Below are positions 1-7,695 of a DNA stretch of 14,506 bases, piece by piece. A model generated the notes under the pieces. The model was not told where the DNA came from. It searched no databases and saw nothing but the letters and a program-made list of their open reading frames with translations. This DNA comes from JBCCFX01 sp039029515 (GTDB lineage: Bacteria; Planctomycetota; Phycisphaerae; Phycisphaerales; SM1A02): contig JBCCFX010000091.1 of NCBI GenBank assembly GCA_039029515.1, positions 1 through 14,506 on the forward strand, read 5' to 3'. How positions within the stretch are numbered: position 1 is the stretch's first letter; each line of letters opens with the position of its first letter. The position numbers and the translations under genes are program-made.

Positions 1-954
1 CATGACTTCGTGTCGGATCGCGACGGCAATGTAGGCCAGCAGCCCACCAAGTGCGAGCGAGCCAGTGTCACCCATGAAGACGCGCGCGGGCATGCAGTTG
101 AACCAGAGGAAACCCAGGCACGCGCCAGCCATGGCGCCGGTCACAACCATGAGTTCCTTGGTGCCCGGGACGTACGGGAACATGAGATCGCTCGCGGCAT
201 CCGGTTGTCCGGCGATGTAGCACAGCACCATGACCGCGAACGATGCGACAGCGACCGTTCCGGTGGCGAGGCCGTCCATGCCGTCGGTGAGGTTGACGGC
301 GTTTGACGTCCCGGCGATCAGCAGTGTCGCGAGCAGGATGAACATGGGCGCCGCAAGCACGATGACCGATGCCTCGAGCTGCAGTGAGCCGGGTTCGTAG
401 GTGCGTTGAAATGGCAAGACGAGTACATGGGCAGCAGGCGATGCTGCGTTCTCACCAATGCGGTACAGGAACAGGCCAGCGATGAGGCCGATGCCGAGTT
501 GGAAGAGGAGTTTCTCCCATGCCAGCAGGCCTTCGCGTCGTCGTTCCTTCGCCGTTGCGGATGTGAGTTTGAGCCAGTCATCGAAGCCGCCAACGGTCGC
601 GAGCACGACGAGTACAGCGAGGCCGATGTGCACATACGTGTTGCGCAGATCGGCAAGGAGCAAGGTCGTGATGAAAATTGACCCGCAGATCAGGACGCCG
701 CCCATCGTCGGCGTTGCGGCCTTGGACTTCATGAGTTCGTTGAGGTCGGCGTTGTAGAACTCCGGCGCATCGCCAATTTTTCGCCGCAGCAACCAGCGGA
801 TGACGGGTTTGCCGAAGACGAGCACGAAGAAGAAGCTGAGAACGACGGCGACAAACGCTCGAAACTCCAACTGGTGCAGCACCTGCAGGAATCGGTATGA
901 CCCGATGTCCTCCAGCCACTGCTGATCCATGGATTGAAGGAAGTTGTAGAGCAT
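1..954 (-). CDS. mraY: Phospho-N-acetylmuramoyl-pentapeptide-transferase MraY (3' end outside window)
   Basis: MraY is an integral membrane enzyme that moves phospho-MurNAc-pentapeptide from the UDP carrier to undecaprenyl phosphate, giving lipid I. Reading the minus strand from ATG at 954 gives 318 open codons up to the window edge, against about 360 residues in the family, so the C-terminus is missing. Visible family motifs are TPTMGG (81-86), the acidic pair in GGFDDWLKL (D125, D126), NLTDGMDGLA (221-230), WFN (284-286) and RVFMGDTGSLALGG (291-304). D296 matches the third catalytic Asp. Several hydrophobic membrane segments alternate with these loops. The N-terminus MLYNFL resembles known MraY starts, which supports this ATG, although no clear Shine-Dalgarno precedes it. 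An ATG at codon 9 is a weaker alternative. It lies 52 bp after murF and is probably in the same transcript. Confidence 0.96.
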   Translation of the reverse strand, partial: MLYNFLQSMDQQWLEDIGSYRFLQVLHQLEFRAFVAVVLSFFFVLVFGKPVIRWLLRRKIGDAPEFYNADLNELMKSKAATPTMGGVLICGSIFITTLLLADLRNTYVHIGLAVLVVLATVGGFDDWLKLTSATAKERRREGLLAWEKLLFQLGIGLIAGLFLYRIGENAASPAAHVLVLPFQRTYEPGSLQLEASVIVLAAPMFILLATLLIAGTSNAVNLTDGMDGLATGTVAVASFAVMVLCYIAGQPDAASDLMFPYVPGTKELMVVTGAMAGACLGFLWFNCMPARVFMGDTGSLALGGLLAYIAVAIRHEVM

Positions 955-1006
955 GTTTCGTTCGTCGTCGGGCGACTCGTCGGTTGAACGTCAGCGGATC
1001 AGAGCG

Positions 1007-2413
1007 TCACACGTTAAGTGCGGAAGGTTCAGGGTGCAGGTCGTCGAGCAGCGCATCGAGCCCGATGCCGCGAGATCCTTTGAGCAGGATGAGGTCGCCC
1101 GGTCGGAGCCACCTTCGGAGCGTCGCGCGGGCATCATCGTTGAGTGCGTCAGCATGGAACGTCGTGTGGTCTCGCGGCGCATCGATGTACGGGAGCGCTG
1201 CGCGCAATGCCGGGCCGATCAACATGACCGCATGGACGTAGCCGCCCTGCTGCTGCATGGCGATCTCGCGACCGAGTTGCCCGTGGCAATCGCTCGTCTG
1301 GTCTCCGAGTTCGAGCATGTCGCCAAGGACGACGATGCAGCGCTGTGCCGGGGTACGAATCTCCGGGAGCATGGCCAGTGCGGCATGCATCGACTCCGGG
1401 TTCGCGTTGTACGCATCGTTGATAATACGGAGGGAATTCTGCTCGATGATCTCAGCCCGCATCGGTGCCGGCGTCACGGTGTGCAGTCCCGCCCGGATGG
1501 CATCGTCGGTCATGCCAAGGCGGCGCGCGATCGCAATCGTCGCGAGCGTGTTCATGGCATTGTGTTCGCCGGGCAGCCGGCACGGGAACCGTTCTCGCTC
1601 GTTGATCTCGACCCAGCCGTCATCGCGTGTCCACTGCCGATCGGTCAACGTGAGTTCGGCGTCCTCATCACGTCCGTAGCGAACGAGTTGCATGTCCGGT
1701 CGAATGTGTGGTTGCCAGCCTGGTGAGTCTGCGTGCATGATCGCCGTGCCGCGATCGCCGAGTGCGCGAATGAGTGCCATCTTTTCGATCGCGACATCCT
1801 CGATCGTGCCGAGGCCTTCGAGATGACCACGGCCAATGAGCGTGACGACGCTGATGTCGGGTTCGGCGATATCGGCAAGCGTCGCGATCTCGCCTGGTGC
1901 ATTCGTGCCGACTTCCACGATCAAATATTGATCGCCAGCTCTGGCATGGAGAATTGTGAGTGGTACGCCGATGTCATTGTTGAACGATGCCGGCGCGCAC
2001 GAGCCTTGCATCGTCTGGCTCAGCACGGTGTGCAGGAGCGTCTTTGTCGTCGTCTTCCCGGCGGTTCCGGTGATGGCGATCACGCGCGTCGTCGGCAGTT
2101 GGCGGCGATGGTGCCGAGCAAGGCGCGCCAGCGCCAATCGCGTGTCGTCGACTCGAATGATGGCGATGTTCGCGGGTATATCGCTCGCGTCGACGTTATG
2201 GTGAATCACAATGCCGCTCGGCGAGCGCAGCGCGACGTCCGCGACATACTCGTGGCCATCGAATCGCTCGCCGGCGAGGGCGAAGAACAAGGCATCGATC
2301 TGGTCGACCCGAGAATCAGTGGTCACGCGGTCGGGAACGATGGCATCACCGGGGCGCTGCACCCACGTGCCGCGCATGACGCTGCGAAGTTCATCCCAGT
2401 CACGAACGATCAT
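1007..2413 (-). CDS. murF: UDP-MurNAc-tripeptide:D-Ala-D-Ala ligase MurF
   Basis: MurF is a cytoplasmic ATP-dependent ligase that adds D-alanyl-D-alanine to UDP-MurNAc-tripeptide, completing the pentapeptide used by MraY. The 468-residue length is normal for the family. Seen in order: an N-terminal UDP-binding domain with TTDSR (31-35); the Mur ligase P-loop GTAGKTTT (116-123); NNDIGVPLT (145-153); EVGTNAPGEI (167-176); GEHNAMN (282-288); the MurF-specific NDAYNANPESM (332-342); LGDMLELG (363-370); and KGSRG (445-449). The ATG start overlaps the murE stop by 4 bp (ATGA), which implies translational coupling. The P-loop reads TGTAGK where many MurF proteins have TGSxGK, a mild variant. The YNANP and GDMLELG motifs separate it clearly from MurC, MurD and MurE. 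Confidence 0.97.
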   Translation of the reverse strand: MIVRDWDELRSVMRGTWVQRPGDAIVPDRVTTDSRVDQIDALFFALAGERFDGHEYVADVALRSPSGIVIHHNVDASDIPANIAIIRVDDTRLALARLARHHRRQLPTTRVIAITGTAGKTTTKTLLHTVLSQTMQGSCAPASFNNDIGVPLTILHARAGDQYLIVEVGTNAPGEIATLADIAEPDISVVTLIGRGHLEGLGTIEDVAIEKMALIRALGDRGTAIMHADSPGWQPHIRPDMQLVRYGRDEDAELTLTDRQWTRDDGWVEINERERFPCRLPGEHNAMNTLATIAIARRLGMTDDAIRAGLHTVTPAPMRAEIIEQNSLRIINDAYNANPESMHAALAMLPEIRTPAQRCIVVLGDMLELGDQTSDCHGQLGREIAMQQQGGYVHAVMLIGPALRAALPYIDAPRDHTTFHADALNDDARATLRRWLRPGDLILLKGSRGIGLDALLDDLHPEPSALNV

Positions 2414-3900
2414 GCGGGCACCAATCCATGAATGCGTTGCAGCGCATCGGTGGCGATGACGCGATCGTCAAACGGCCGGCGTTCGGTGCCGATGATCTGG
2501 TAGTCCTCGTGGCCTTTGCCCGCAATGAGGACGACATCATCCGGGCGCAGCGTGTCGATTGCATATTCGATTGCGGCAGCACGATCGGGCGTTCGATACG
2601 TCGCCTCACGCTGGGCAGCCGGAATGCCCTGCAGAACATCCTCAATGATGCGATCGGGATCTTCGGTGCGCGGGTTGTCGGATGTGACGATGACTTCATC
2701 GGCGAGCCGGTGAGCGATGCGCGCCATGCGAGGTCGCTTCGTGGTATCGCGATCGCCACCGCACCCGAATACGACGCGCAATCGACCTGTCAGAGGGACA
2801 ATCGGACGCAGTGCGGTCAGGACGTTCGCGAGGGCATCATCGGTATGGGCGTAATCGACGATAACGTCGAACGGCGCATCGATCGATGTGACGCGCTCGA
2901 GACGCCCCGGTGGCGACGGCGCGGTACGCACGGCATCGAGAATCGCGTGACGATCGAGTCCCAGTCGTTCGGCGGCCGCGATCGTGAGCAGTGCATTTTC
3001 GACGTTGTGCCGACCGAGCAATGGAATTCGCAACGCGATGTCTTCGCCGGGGAGATGGACGGTGAGATCGACGCCGGCGCGAGTGACATCATGCACGTTG
3101 GCGATGTACGACGCTTGTCCCCCACGGCTGCTGACCGTGATGACTTCGGCTCGACAAGCCTGCACCATCCGCGGTGCGTGCGCATCGTCGATGTTGATGA
3201 TGGCGAATCCTGTCGGCGGAAGTTGCTTGAACAACATCGCCTTGGCGTTCGCGTAGTCGTCCATGGAACCGTGATAATCGAGGTGGTCGCCGGAGAGATT
3301 GGTGAAGATCGCACCTCGGAATGTGATGCCGGCGGTGCGCTGTTGATCGAGTGCGTGGCTGGAGACTTCCATCGCACACGCGGCGCACTTGTTGTCATGC
3401 ATCTGGCGGAGCCAGCGGCTGAGTCGATCTGCGCCGGGCGTCGTCAGTGACGCTGGATGGGTCGTCGTACCGTCATCGACCTCCACCGTGCCGATCAGGC
3501 CGCAGCGATGACCGGTGGCGTGAATGACGTGACGAAGCAGGGCGCACGTGGTCGTCTTTCCATTGGTGCCGGTGACGCCCACGACGGCGAGGCATTGTGA
3601 CGGTGAACCCGCACATCGCTCGGCGATGCGTGCACTAAGGCCGGCGACGTCCGAGGTGACAACCGACACCAGTTCAGGCGGAATATCCGTGGGATCGGCA
3701 CTCAGGACGGCGACGGCCCCGCGCTGATGTGCATCCTGAATGAACGCTCGACCGTCGGCCTGGGCCCCGCGTCGTGCGACGAAGAGGCTGCCGGGAACGG
3801 CGTCACGAGAATCTTCGACGACGGTACTGACCTGCACGGCATCCGAGCCGTGCGCGAGTGTCGCCGGGAGGTCTTTGAGTAGGTCCGCAATGGTGATCAT
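2410..3900 (-). CDS. murE: UDP-MurNAc-L-Ala-D-Glu:meso-diaminopimelate ligase MurE
   Basis: MurE adds the third stem-peptide residue to UDP-MurNAc-L-Ala-D-Glu in the cytoplasm. The 496 residues are typical. Motifs seen: EDSR (29-32), P-loop GTNGKTTT (111-118), EVSSHAL (178-184), FTNLSGDHLDYHG (199-211), the AKAMLF segment with K220 as the likely carbamylated lysine, RHNVENAL (297-304), DYAH (349-352), GCGGDRD (379-385), DNPR (408-411) and GKGHEDYQ (461-468). In the family, DNPR binds the meso-diaminopimelate side chain, whereas lysine-adding enzymes differ there, so DAP-type peptidoglycan is predicted. The nucleotide-pocket motif reads NLSGDH where many homologues have NLTRDH. It starts 69 bp after queA and ends overlapping murF. 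No ftsI, ftsL or mraW lies upstream, the usual dcw neighbours. Confidence 0.97.
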   Translation of the reverse strand: MITIADLLKDLPATLAHGSDAVQVSTVVEDSRDAVPGSLFVARRGAQADGRAFIQDAHQRGAVAVLSADPTDIPPELVSVVTSDVAGLSARIAERCAGSPSQCLAVVGVTGTNGKTTTCALLRHVIHATGHRCGLIGTVEVDDGTTTHPASLTTPGADRLSRWLRQMHDNKCAACAMEVSSHALDQQRTAGITFRGAIFTNLSGDHLDYHGSMDDYANAKAMLFKQLPPTGFAIINIDDAHAPRMVQACRAEVITVSSRGGQASYIANVHDVTRAGVDLTVHLPGEDIALRIPLLGRHNVENALLTIAAAERLGLDRHAILDAVRTAPSPPGRLERVTSIDAPFDVIVDYAHTDDALANVLTALRPIVPLTGRLRVVFGCGGDRDTTKRPRMARIAHRLADEVIVTSDNPRTEDPDRIIEDVLQGIPAAQREATYRTPDRAAAIEYAIDTLRPDDVVLIAGKGHEDYQIIGTERRPFDDRVIATDALQRIHGLVPA

Positions 3901-3969
3901 GGCGCGTCGATGCCCCTCGCTCCATCGAGTTCATCGACCGTGTCGACGATCGACATCCAACAACAGGCA

Positions 3970-5070
3970 TCATAACGATGGCACGATAAGCATCGCATCG
4001 CCATACGAGTAGAAGCGGTACGCGTTGTCGACGGCTTCGCGGTAGCACGCGAGCAAACGGTCGAGACCGACCATTGCTCCGACCAATGCAAGCAATGTTG
4101 ATCTCGGCAAATGGAAGTTTGTCAACATGCCGTCGGTATGACGGTAGTTGTACGGTGGCGCGATCAGCAGATCTGTCGATCCGGATGCCGAAGTCGTTGG
4201 CAGCGTGGAGACATCATCGGGCAGAGATTCGAGCGCACGAATGGACGTCGTGCCGACGCCGATCACTCGAGTCGAGTTTGGGTCCGCACGATGCGCGACC
4301 AGGCGCTGGAGCGTCGCGGGTGGAATCTCGTACCACTCCCGATGCATCGGATGGTCCTGGACCGTCTCGGTGTCGATCGGCTTGAACGTGCCGGGGCCGA
4401 CGTGGAGCGTAATCGTCTCGCGGTCAATGCCGGCCGCATCGATCCGGGTCAGCAATTCTCGGGTGAAATGGAGGCCTGCGGTGGGCGCAGCAACCGAACC
4501 GGCATGCGCTGATGACGCATAGACCGTCTGGTACCACGCGCGATCCGCTTCATCCTGCACATCGATCGCCGCGTCACGCCGTGCTTTCAGGATGTACGGC
4601 GGGAGCGGCGTGAGTCCGACCCGTTCGAGCGTCGCGAACGTCGGTTCATCGGATTGCACATCGATGATCCAATGGGCATCGTTCCGCTCGACCAGCGTTG
4701 CGACAACATGGTGGTCCGGCTCGCCGATCTCGATAACCAACCCGTCACGCAGTCGCCCGTTACTACGCAGCATGACGCGCCATCGGCCGGGATTCACCTC
4801 ATCGAGGAACAGGCCTTCGATGCGTCCCCCGCTGCCATGCCGGCGGCCCTCGAAGCGAGCGGGTACGACCGATGTGTCGTTGAACACAAGCGTGTCTGTT
4901 GGTTTCAGAAACGAAGGCAGTTCACGCACGGTCGCATGGATGATCTCATCGTGATCGAGCGGTACGACCATGAGTCGAGCCGAATCGCGCGGCGATGCCG
5001 GTCGTGTGGCAATGAGCGACGGCGGCAGGTCGTAATCCAGCGCATCGGTTGGGAGTGGTTCGTGACTCAT
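3970..5070 (-). CDS. queA: S-adenosylmethionine:tRNA ribosyltransferase-isomerase QueA
   Basis: QueA transfers and isomerises the ribosyl part of S-adenosylmethionine onto 7-aminomethyl-7-deazaguanine in tRNA, forming epoxyqueuosine at the wobble position of GUN-anticodon tRNAs. From ATG at 5070 the protein has 366 residues, slightly longer than the usual 340-360. Motifs: FNDTSVVPARF (63-73), APTAGLHFT (195-203), HVGPGTF (223-229), GTTSIRALES (273-282), LTNFHLPRSTLLALVGAM (316-333) and YRFYSYGDAML (351-361). The frame stays open 46 codons further upstream, but the family begins just before a segment like DYDLPPSLIA (12-21 here), so the internal ATG is preferred. No good Shine-Dalgarno is visible. 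It precedes murE by 69 bp on the same strand and may share its transcript. A small plus-strand gene diverges from it upstream. Confidence 0.96.
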   Translation of the reverse strand: MSHEPLPTDALDYDLPPSLIATRPASPRDSARLMVVPLDHDEIIHATVRELPSFLKPTDTLVFNDTSVVPARFEGRRHGSGGRIEGLFLDEVNPGRWRVMLRSNGRLRDGLVIEIGEPDHHVVATLVERNDAHWIIDVQSDEPTFATLERVGLTPLPPYILKARRDAAIDVQDEADRAWYQTVYASSAHAGSVAAPTAGLHFTRELLTRIDAAGIDRETITLHVGPGTFKPIDTETVQDHPMHREWYEIPPATLQRLVAHRADPNSTRVIGVGTTSIRALESLPDDVSTLPTTSASGSTDLLIAPPYNYRHTDGMLTNFHLPRSTLLALVGAMVGLDRLLACYREAVDNAYRFYSYGDAMLIVPSL

Positions 5071-5138
5071 GTGCGTGCCGGGATACACGGTGCGTGGGAT
5101 GAATGCAACATCCCGCACAACCGGAATAGTTGCGTCAA

Positions 5139-5621
5139 ATGGACATGGCCGGCGAATCGTACGCTCGAAGTCGCTTCGTCGTCTTTTCTCGGACATCGCA
5201 CCGAGCACAACGAATCCTGATCATCGGCGCGGGATGTGCGGCGTGTTGGATGACAATGAAAGACGCAGTGTCCATGCCGAGTGTGATTGCGGCCTCCCAT
5301 CGATATCAATCGGTGGAGATATCGGCGTGGTCGCGTCGCTGCACGGATGCCTGTCGTCAGGAATTGCAGGCGGCGGAACGAACGATCAGTCGGCTGCGTC
5401 GAGGCATCGAGCCGCCGGTCGAGTCGCCCCCGCCGCAGCCATTGCCTGAAGGGGCGGAGAAGACGCCGGCCGAGGCTGATCAGTCAGCACCGATTTACGC
5501 AGTGTCGCCATTGGGCACGTGGACCGCATCGACGCCGCTCGTGCCACGCGAAGTGACGGTGACGGATCTCACGTTCGCATCGATCAGCAACATCGGTCAG
5601 GAATTCGATGCGTTTGCGTGA
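5139..5621 (+). CDS. Hypothetical small protein, possibly membrane-anchored, proline-rich middle
   Basis: I do not recognise this protein. From ATG at 5139 it has 160 residues. TTG at 5130 and ATG at 5145 are equally open starts, and none has a Shine-Dalgarno. It shows a basic N-terminus, a short hydrophobic stretch ILIIGAGCAACWMTM (26-40) that could be a signal anchor, four cysteines (33, 36, 68, 72), an Arg/Glu-rich probably helical part (64-90), and a proline-rich linker (92-118). A hydrophobic C-terminal end follows, finishing FASISNIGQEFDAFA. It is the only plus-strand candidate between queA and fmt, and its frame is not covered by another gene except for a 25-bp tail-to-tail overlap with the metalloprotease-like gene. 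That position and the ordinary-looking composition argue that it is coding. It could still be a chance frame. Confidence 0.5.
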   Translation: MDMAGESYARSRFVVFSRTSHRAQRILIIGAGCAACWMTMKDAVSMPSVIAASHRYQSVEISAWSRRCTDACRQELQAAERTISRLRRGIEPPVESPPPQPLPEGAEKTPAEADQSAPIYAVSPLGTWTASTPLVPREVTVTDLTFASISNIGQEFDAFA

Positions 5622-6163
5622 CGATCGCGCGGACGTACGAATGGAACAAGCTCTTCAGGCAGACGCTTCAACCCGCGGCGATGTGCTTTGACGACGGCGT
5701 AGTAGAGTGAATCGTGCATGCGATTCTCGACGGACGTCGTCACGTTGAAGTTCAATTCGCGCATCGTCTCCAATGACCATCGCCACGCGTGATATTCCTC
5801 GAGGCATCGCAGTCGATAGGTACCGAAACCGATCGCATGATGTCCGACTTCGTGCAGAAAGATGGCGCAGCTCATCGGTCCACGTGGATACGGCGATTCA
5901 ATCAGCCGGGTGATCGTGCCGTCCTTGTAGTGCACTTCCCATGCGCAGCCGGATGAATTCGTTCGCCACTTGCGCACGCGAAGTCCGTACTGCGCCTTCA
6001 TATCGGTGACGAGTTGATCATAGCGCTCGCGCATCGGCGTTCGACGCGTGGCGACTGGCGGCGGAGGTTCTGCCGCTGGCGGCGCGAAGCGGTCCTGGCG
6101 CGAGGTCCGCGCGGGCCGCTTGGGCTGCAACAATTCCCACAGGTTGGCCGCAATCCAGGTCAT
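5597..6163 (-). CDS. Uncharacterised putative zinc metalloprotease-like protein with HEVGH motif
   Basis: This 188-residue protein belongs to no family I can name with confidence. It has an N-terminal helix-like segment, a basic and proline-rich linker (about 14-43, including AEPPPPV), then a compact domain. In that domain IFLHEVGHHAIG holds H104, E105 and H108 of an HExxH zinc site, followed by CLEEYHAWRW (120-129), where E122 or E123 could be a third ligand. That layout recalls gluzincin peptidases, including the ImmA/IrrE (M78) group with its ExEA-type third-ligand helix, but the match rests on short motifs only. There is no signal peptide, so a cytoplasmic site is likely. It starts 30 bp after fmt on the same strand, suggesting cotranscription with def and fmt. 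Its 3' end overlaps the convergent small gene by 25 bp. A SprT-like or catalytically inactive relative is also possible. Confidence 0.75.
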   Translation of the reverse strand: MTWIAANLWELLQPKRPARTSRQDRFAPPAAEPPPPVATRRTPMRERYDQLVTDMKAQYGLRVRKWRTNSSGCAWEVHYKDGTITRLIESPYPRGPMSCAIFLHEVGHHAIGFGTYRLRCLEEYHAWRWSLETMRELNFNVTTSVENRMHDSLYYAVVKAHRRGLKRLPEELVPFVRPRDRHANASNS

Positions 6164-6193
6164 TCGAGCAGTGGTCCGCGTGGTTATTCCGAT

Positions 6194-7126
6194 TCAGGTC
6201 TTCGTGATTGTCTTCGGCGAGACGAGCGTGCCGGCTTCGATGTTCCGGCCGCGGCGATAGGCTTCAAATGTCATGGACTTGCCTCCTGCAGGCGTGACCG
6301 CGAGGAGTGCGATCGAGCCTGTTGCGCAGGCGACTGTACCGTCATCGAGAATCGTGCCCGGTTCGGCGATCGTGCCGTCGACCTGATCGACGCGAACACG
6401 CGTCACCTTCAGATCCTGTTCGGCAAGGCGGACCGTGCAGCCTGGCCATGGCGTCAGGCCATGAATTCTCGCGCGAATGCGATCGGCATGATCATTGAAA
6501 TCCGTCGTGCCATCGGCCTTGGTGAATTTGGGCGCGGGACAGGCAAGTGTTTCGTCCTGTGTGACTGGCGCGAGCGCATCCCGTCGGAAATCGTCGAGCA
6601 CCGACGCCACGACGTCCGGACCGAGGGCTGCAAGCCGATCATGCAACTCCCCCGCTGTTTCCATCGGATCAATGCGCAGCCTCGATGTGGCCAACACAGC
6701 ACCGGCGTCCATACGTTGTGCCAGCGTGATCACGCTCACGCCAGTGTGCGACTCGTTCGCGATCATCGCTCGATTGATCGGTGCAGCACCGCGGTACTTC
6801 GGGAGCAATGATGCATGCAGGTTGATCGCAAACCGATCGCCCAGCAGTGCCTCGCTCAGCTTGTGGCCGTACGCGATGACAACAAACGCTTCGGCGTCAA
6901 TGTCATGGATCCGCGCGATGGCGTCCGCATCATTGGGTGCATCGGGTGTGAACGCGGGGAGATCGTGGTCCGCGGCATATGCTTCGATCGGCGTCGGAGT
7001 CAGCACGCGTTTCCGTCCTGCCGGCCGTGCGGGCTGTGATACGACAAGCGCGATGTCATGGTGCGCGTGGAGGTGATCGAGTGTGGGCAGCCCGAAGTCG
7101 CCGGACCCGAAGAAGATCAATCGCAC
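6194..7126 (-). CDS. fmt: Methionyl-tRNA formyltransferase Fmt
   Basis: Fmt formylates initiator Met-tRNA using 10-formyltetrahydrofolate in the cytoplasm. The 310-residue length fits the family. The N-terminal Rossmann-type domain begins MRLIFFGSGDFGLPTL. The catalytic set is visible as INLHASLLPKYRGAAPI (101-117) with N102 and H104, and D140 in LAQRMDAG; these match Asn106, His108 and Asp144 of the E. coli enzyme. The linker APKFTKADGTTDF (198-210) and RIHGLTPWPGC (220-230) lead into the C-terminal tRNA-binding beta barrel. The start codon is GTG at 7126. It is supported by the family N-terminus and by lying 3 bp after the def stop, a very common def-fmt arrangement that implies one transcript and translational coupling. 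Confidence 0.97.
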   Translation of the reverse strand: MRLIFFGSGDFGLPTLDHLHAHHDIALVVSQPARPAGRKRVLTPTPIEAYAADHDLPAFTPDAPNDADAIARIHDIDAEAFVVIAYGHKLSEALLGDRFAINLHASLLPKYRGAAPINRAMIANESHTGVSVITLAQRMDAGAVLATSRLRIDPMETAGELHDRLAALGPDVVASVLDDFRRDALAPVTQDETLACPAPKFTKADGTTDFNDHADRIRARIHGLTPWPGCTVRLAEQDLKVTRVRVDQVDGTIAEPGTILDDGTVACATGSIALLAVTPAGGKSMTFEAYRRGRNIEAGTLVSPKTITKT

Positions 7127-7129
7127 GGC

Positions 7130-7648
7130 TCAGCGCCTCGCCGCGTGTTCGAGTTCACGAAGTTGCTTGCGCGTCGCGAGCCGATCCATCGGCCCCATGC
7201 GATCGATGATGAGCCGGCCATCGAGGTGATCGAATTCGTGTTGCCAGATTCGAGCCGTGAAGGCATCCGTCTCGAGCGTGAACGAGTTGCCGTCGAGATC
7301 CATGGCGGTGATCGAGGCGGCTTTGGGGCGGCGAACATCCACCGTGATCCCGGGCAGGCTCAGGCAGCCTTCCTCATGCGGCACAAGATCGCCGCGAGCG
7401 AGGCTCAGGACAGGGTTGATGAAGACCGTCTCCGGCTCGCCGTCCTCGCCTCGGGTCACGAACATGCGCCAGGGCAGGCCGACCTGTGGCGCGGCGAGGC
7501 CGATGCCGTCATGCTCATGCATCAATTCGATCATGCGGGCAGCGACCGCGCGGACCTCATCGGTGATCTCAGGGATCGGCGCGGCCTTCTGTCGCAGAAT
7601 TGCGTCGGGGTAATACACAACGTCGAGTTCAGCAGGATCGATGCTCAT
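7130..7648 (-). CDS. def: Peptide deformylase Def
   Basis: Peptide deformylase removes the formyl group from the N-terminal formylmethionine of nascent proteins, acting as a metalloenzyme at the ribosome. All three family motifs are intact: GIGLAAPQVG (48-57), EEGCLSLPG (92-100) with metal ligand C95, and QHEFDHLDG (136-144) with H137, E138 and H141. The 172-residue length is typical. It is the first gene of the minus-strand def-fmt series, and its product undoes the modification made through fmt. The ATG at 7648 has no recognisable Shine-Dalgarno. A TAGCAT box on the same strand ends 7 nt before the start codon, so a very short or absent leader is possible. Upstream it faces the divergent TPR-like gene. 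Confidence 0.97.
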   Translation of the reverse strand: MSIDPAELDVVYYPDAILRQKAAPIPEITDEVRAVAARMIELMHEHDGIGLAAPQVGLPWRMFVTRGEDGEPETVFINPVLSLARGDLVPHEEGCLSLPGITVDVRRPKAASITAMDLDGNSFTLETDAFTARIWQHEFDHLDGRLIIDRMGPMDRLATRKQLRELEHAARR

Positions 7649-7655
7649 CGCCGAT

Positions 7656-7661
7656 ATGCTA
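7656..7661 (-). promoter_or_regulatory. Candidate -10 box immediately before def
   Basis: The minus strand reads TAGCAT here, a TANNNT-type -10 element, with 7 nt between it and the def ATG. If used, transcription would start at or next to the start codon, giving a leaderless or nearly leaderless def mRNA. This would fit the lack of a Shine-Dalgarno. No convincing -35 is seen at the right distance, so this is weak. Confidence 0.25.
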
Positions 7662-7695
7662 CGGAGCGTGGTCGGTCACGACCAGCCGCCTGACA

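Noticed and set aside
953..1726. 257-codon plus-strand frame opposite murF
   Set aside because: It lies wholly antisense to murF, whose motifs are intact. The product is Arg/His-rich with no recognisable domain, typical of an antisense shadow in GC-rich DNA.
2428..3450. 340-codon plus-strand frame opposite murE
   Set aside because: Antisense to a complete MurE with every family motif. No domain is seen in the frame.
3934..3946. TCGAC-CGT-GTCGA between queA and murE as a terminator
   Set aside because: The stem is only 5 bp with a 3-nt loop and has no T-run on either strand. It is too weak to separate queA from murE.
5119..5141. TTGACG on the minus strand upstream of queA as a -35 element
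   Set aside because: The hexamer 17 bp downstream is CGGGAT, which matches only two -10 bases, so no promoter is claimed.
5071..5208. 46-codon N-terminal extension of queA
   Set aside because: The frame is open, but the extra residues do not resemble QueA and would overlap the divergent gene. The ATG at 5070 matches the family start.
5214..5243. ILIIGAGCAA in the small hypothetical protein as a Rossmann nucleotide-binding loop or a lipobox
   Set aside because: The protein is too short and lacks the rest of a Rossmann fold. GAGC lacks the usual Leu/Val at -3 of a lipobox. A short membrane anchor is the simpler reading.
6014..6811. 265-codon plus-strand frame opposite fmt and the HEVGH gene
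   Set aside because: It spans two minus-strand genes and their gap, with an Arg/Cys-rich composition and no domain.
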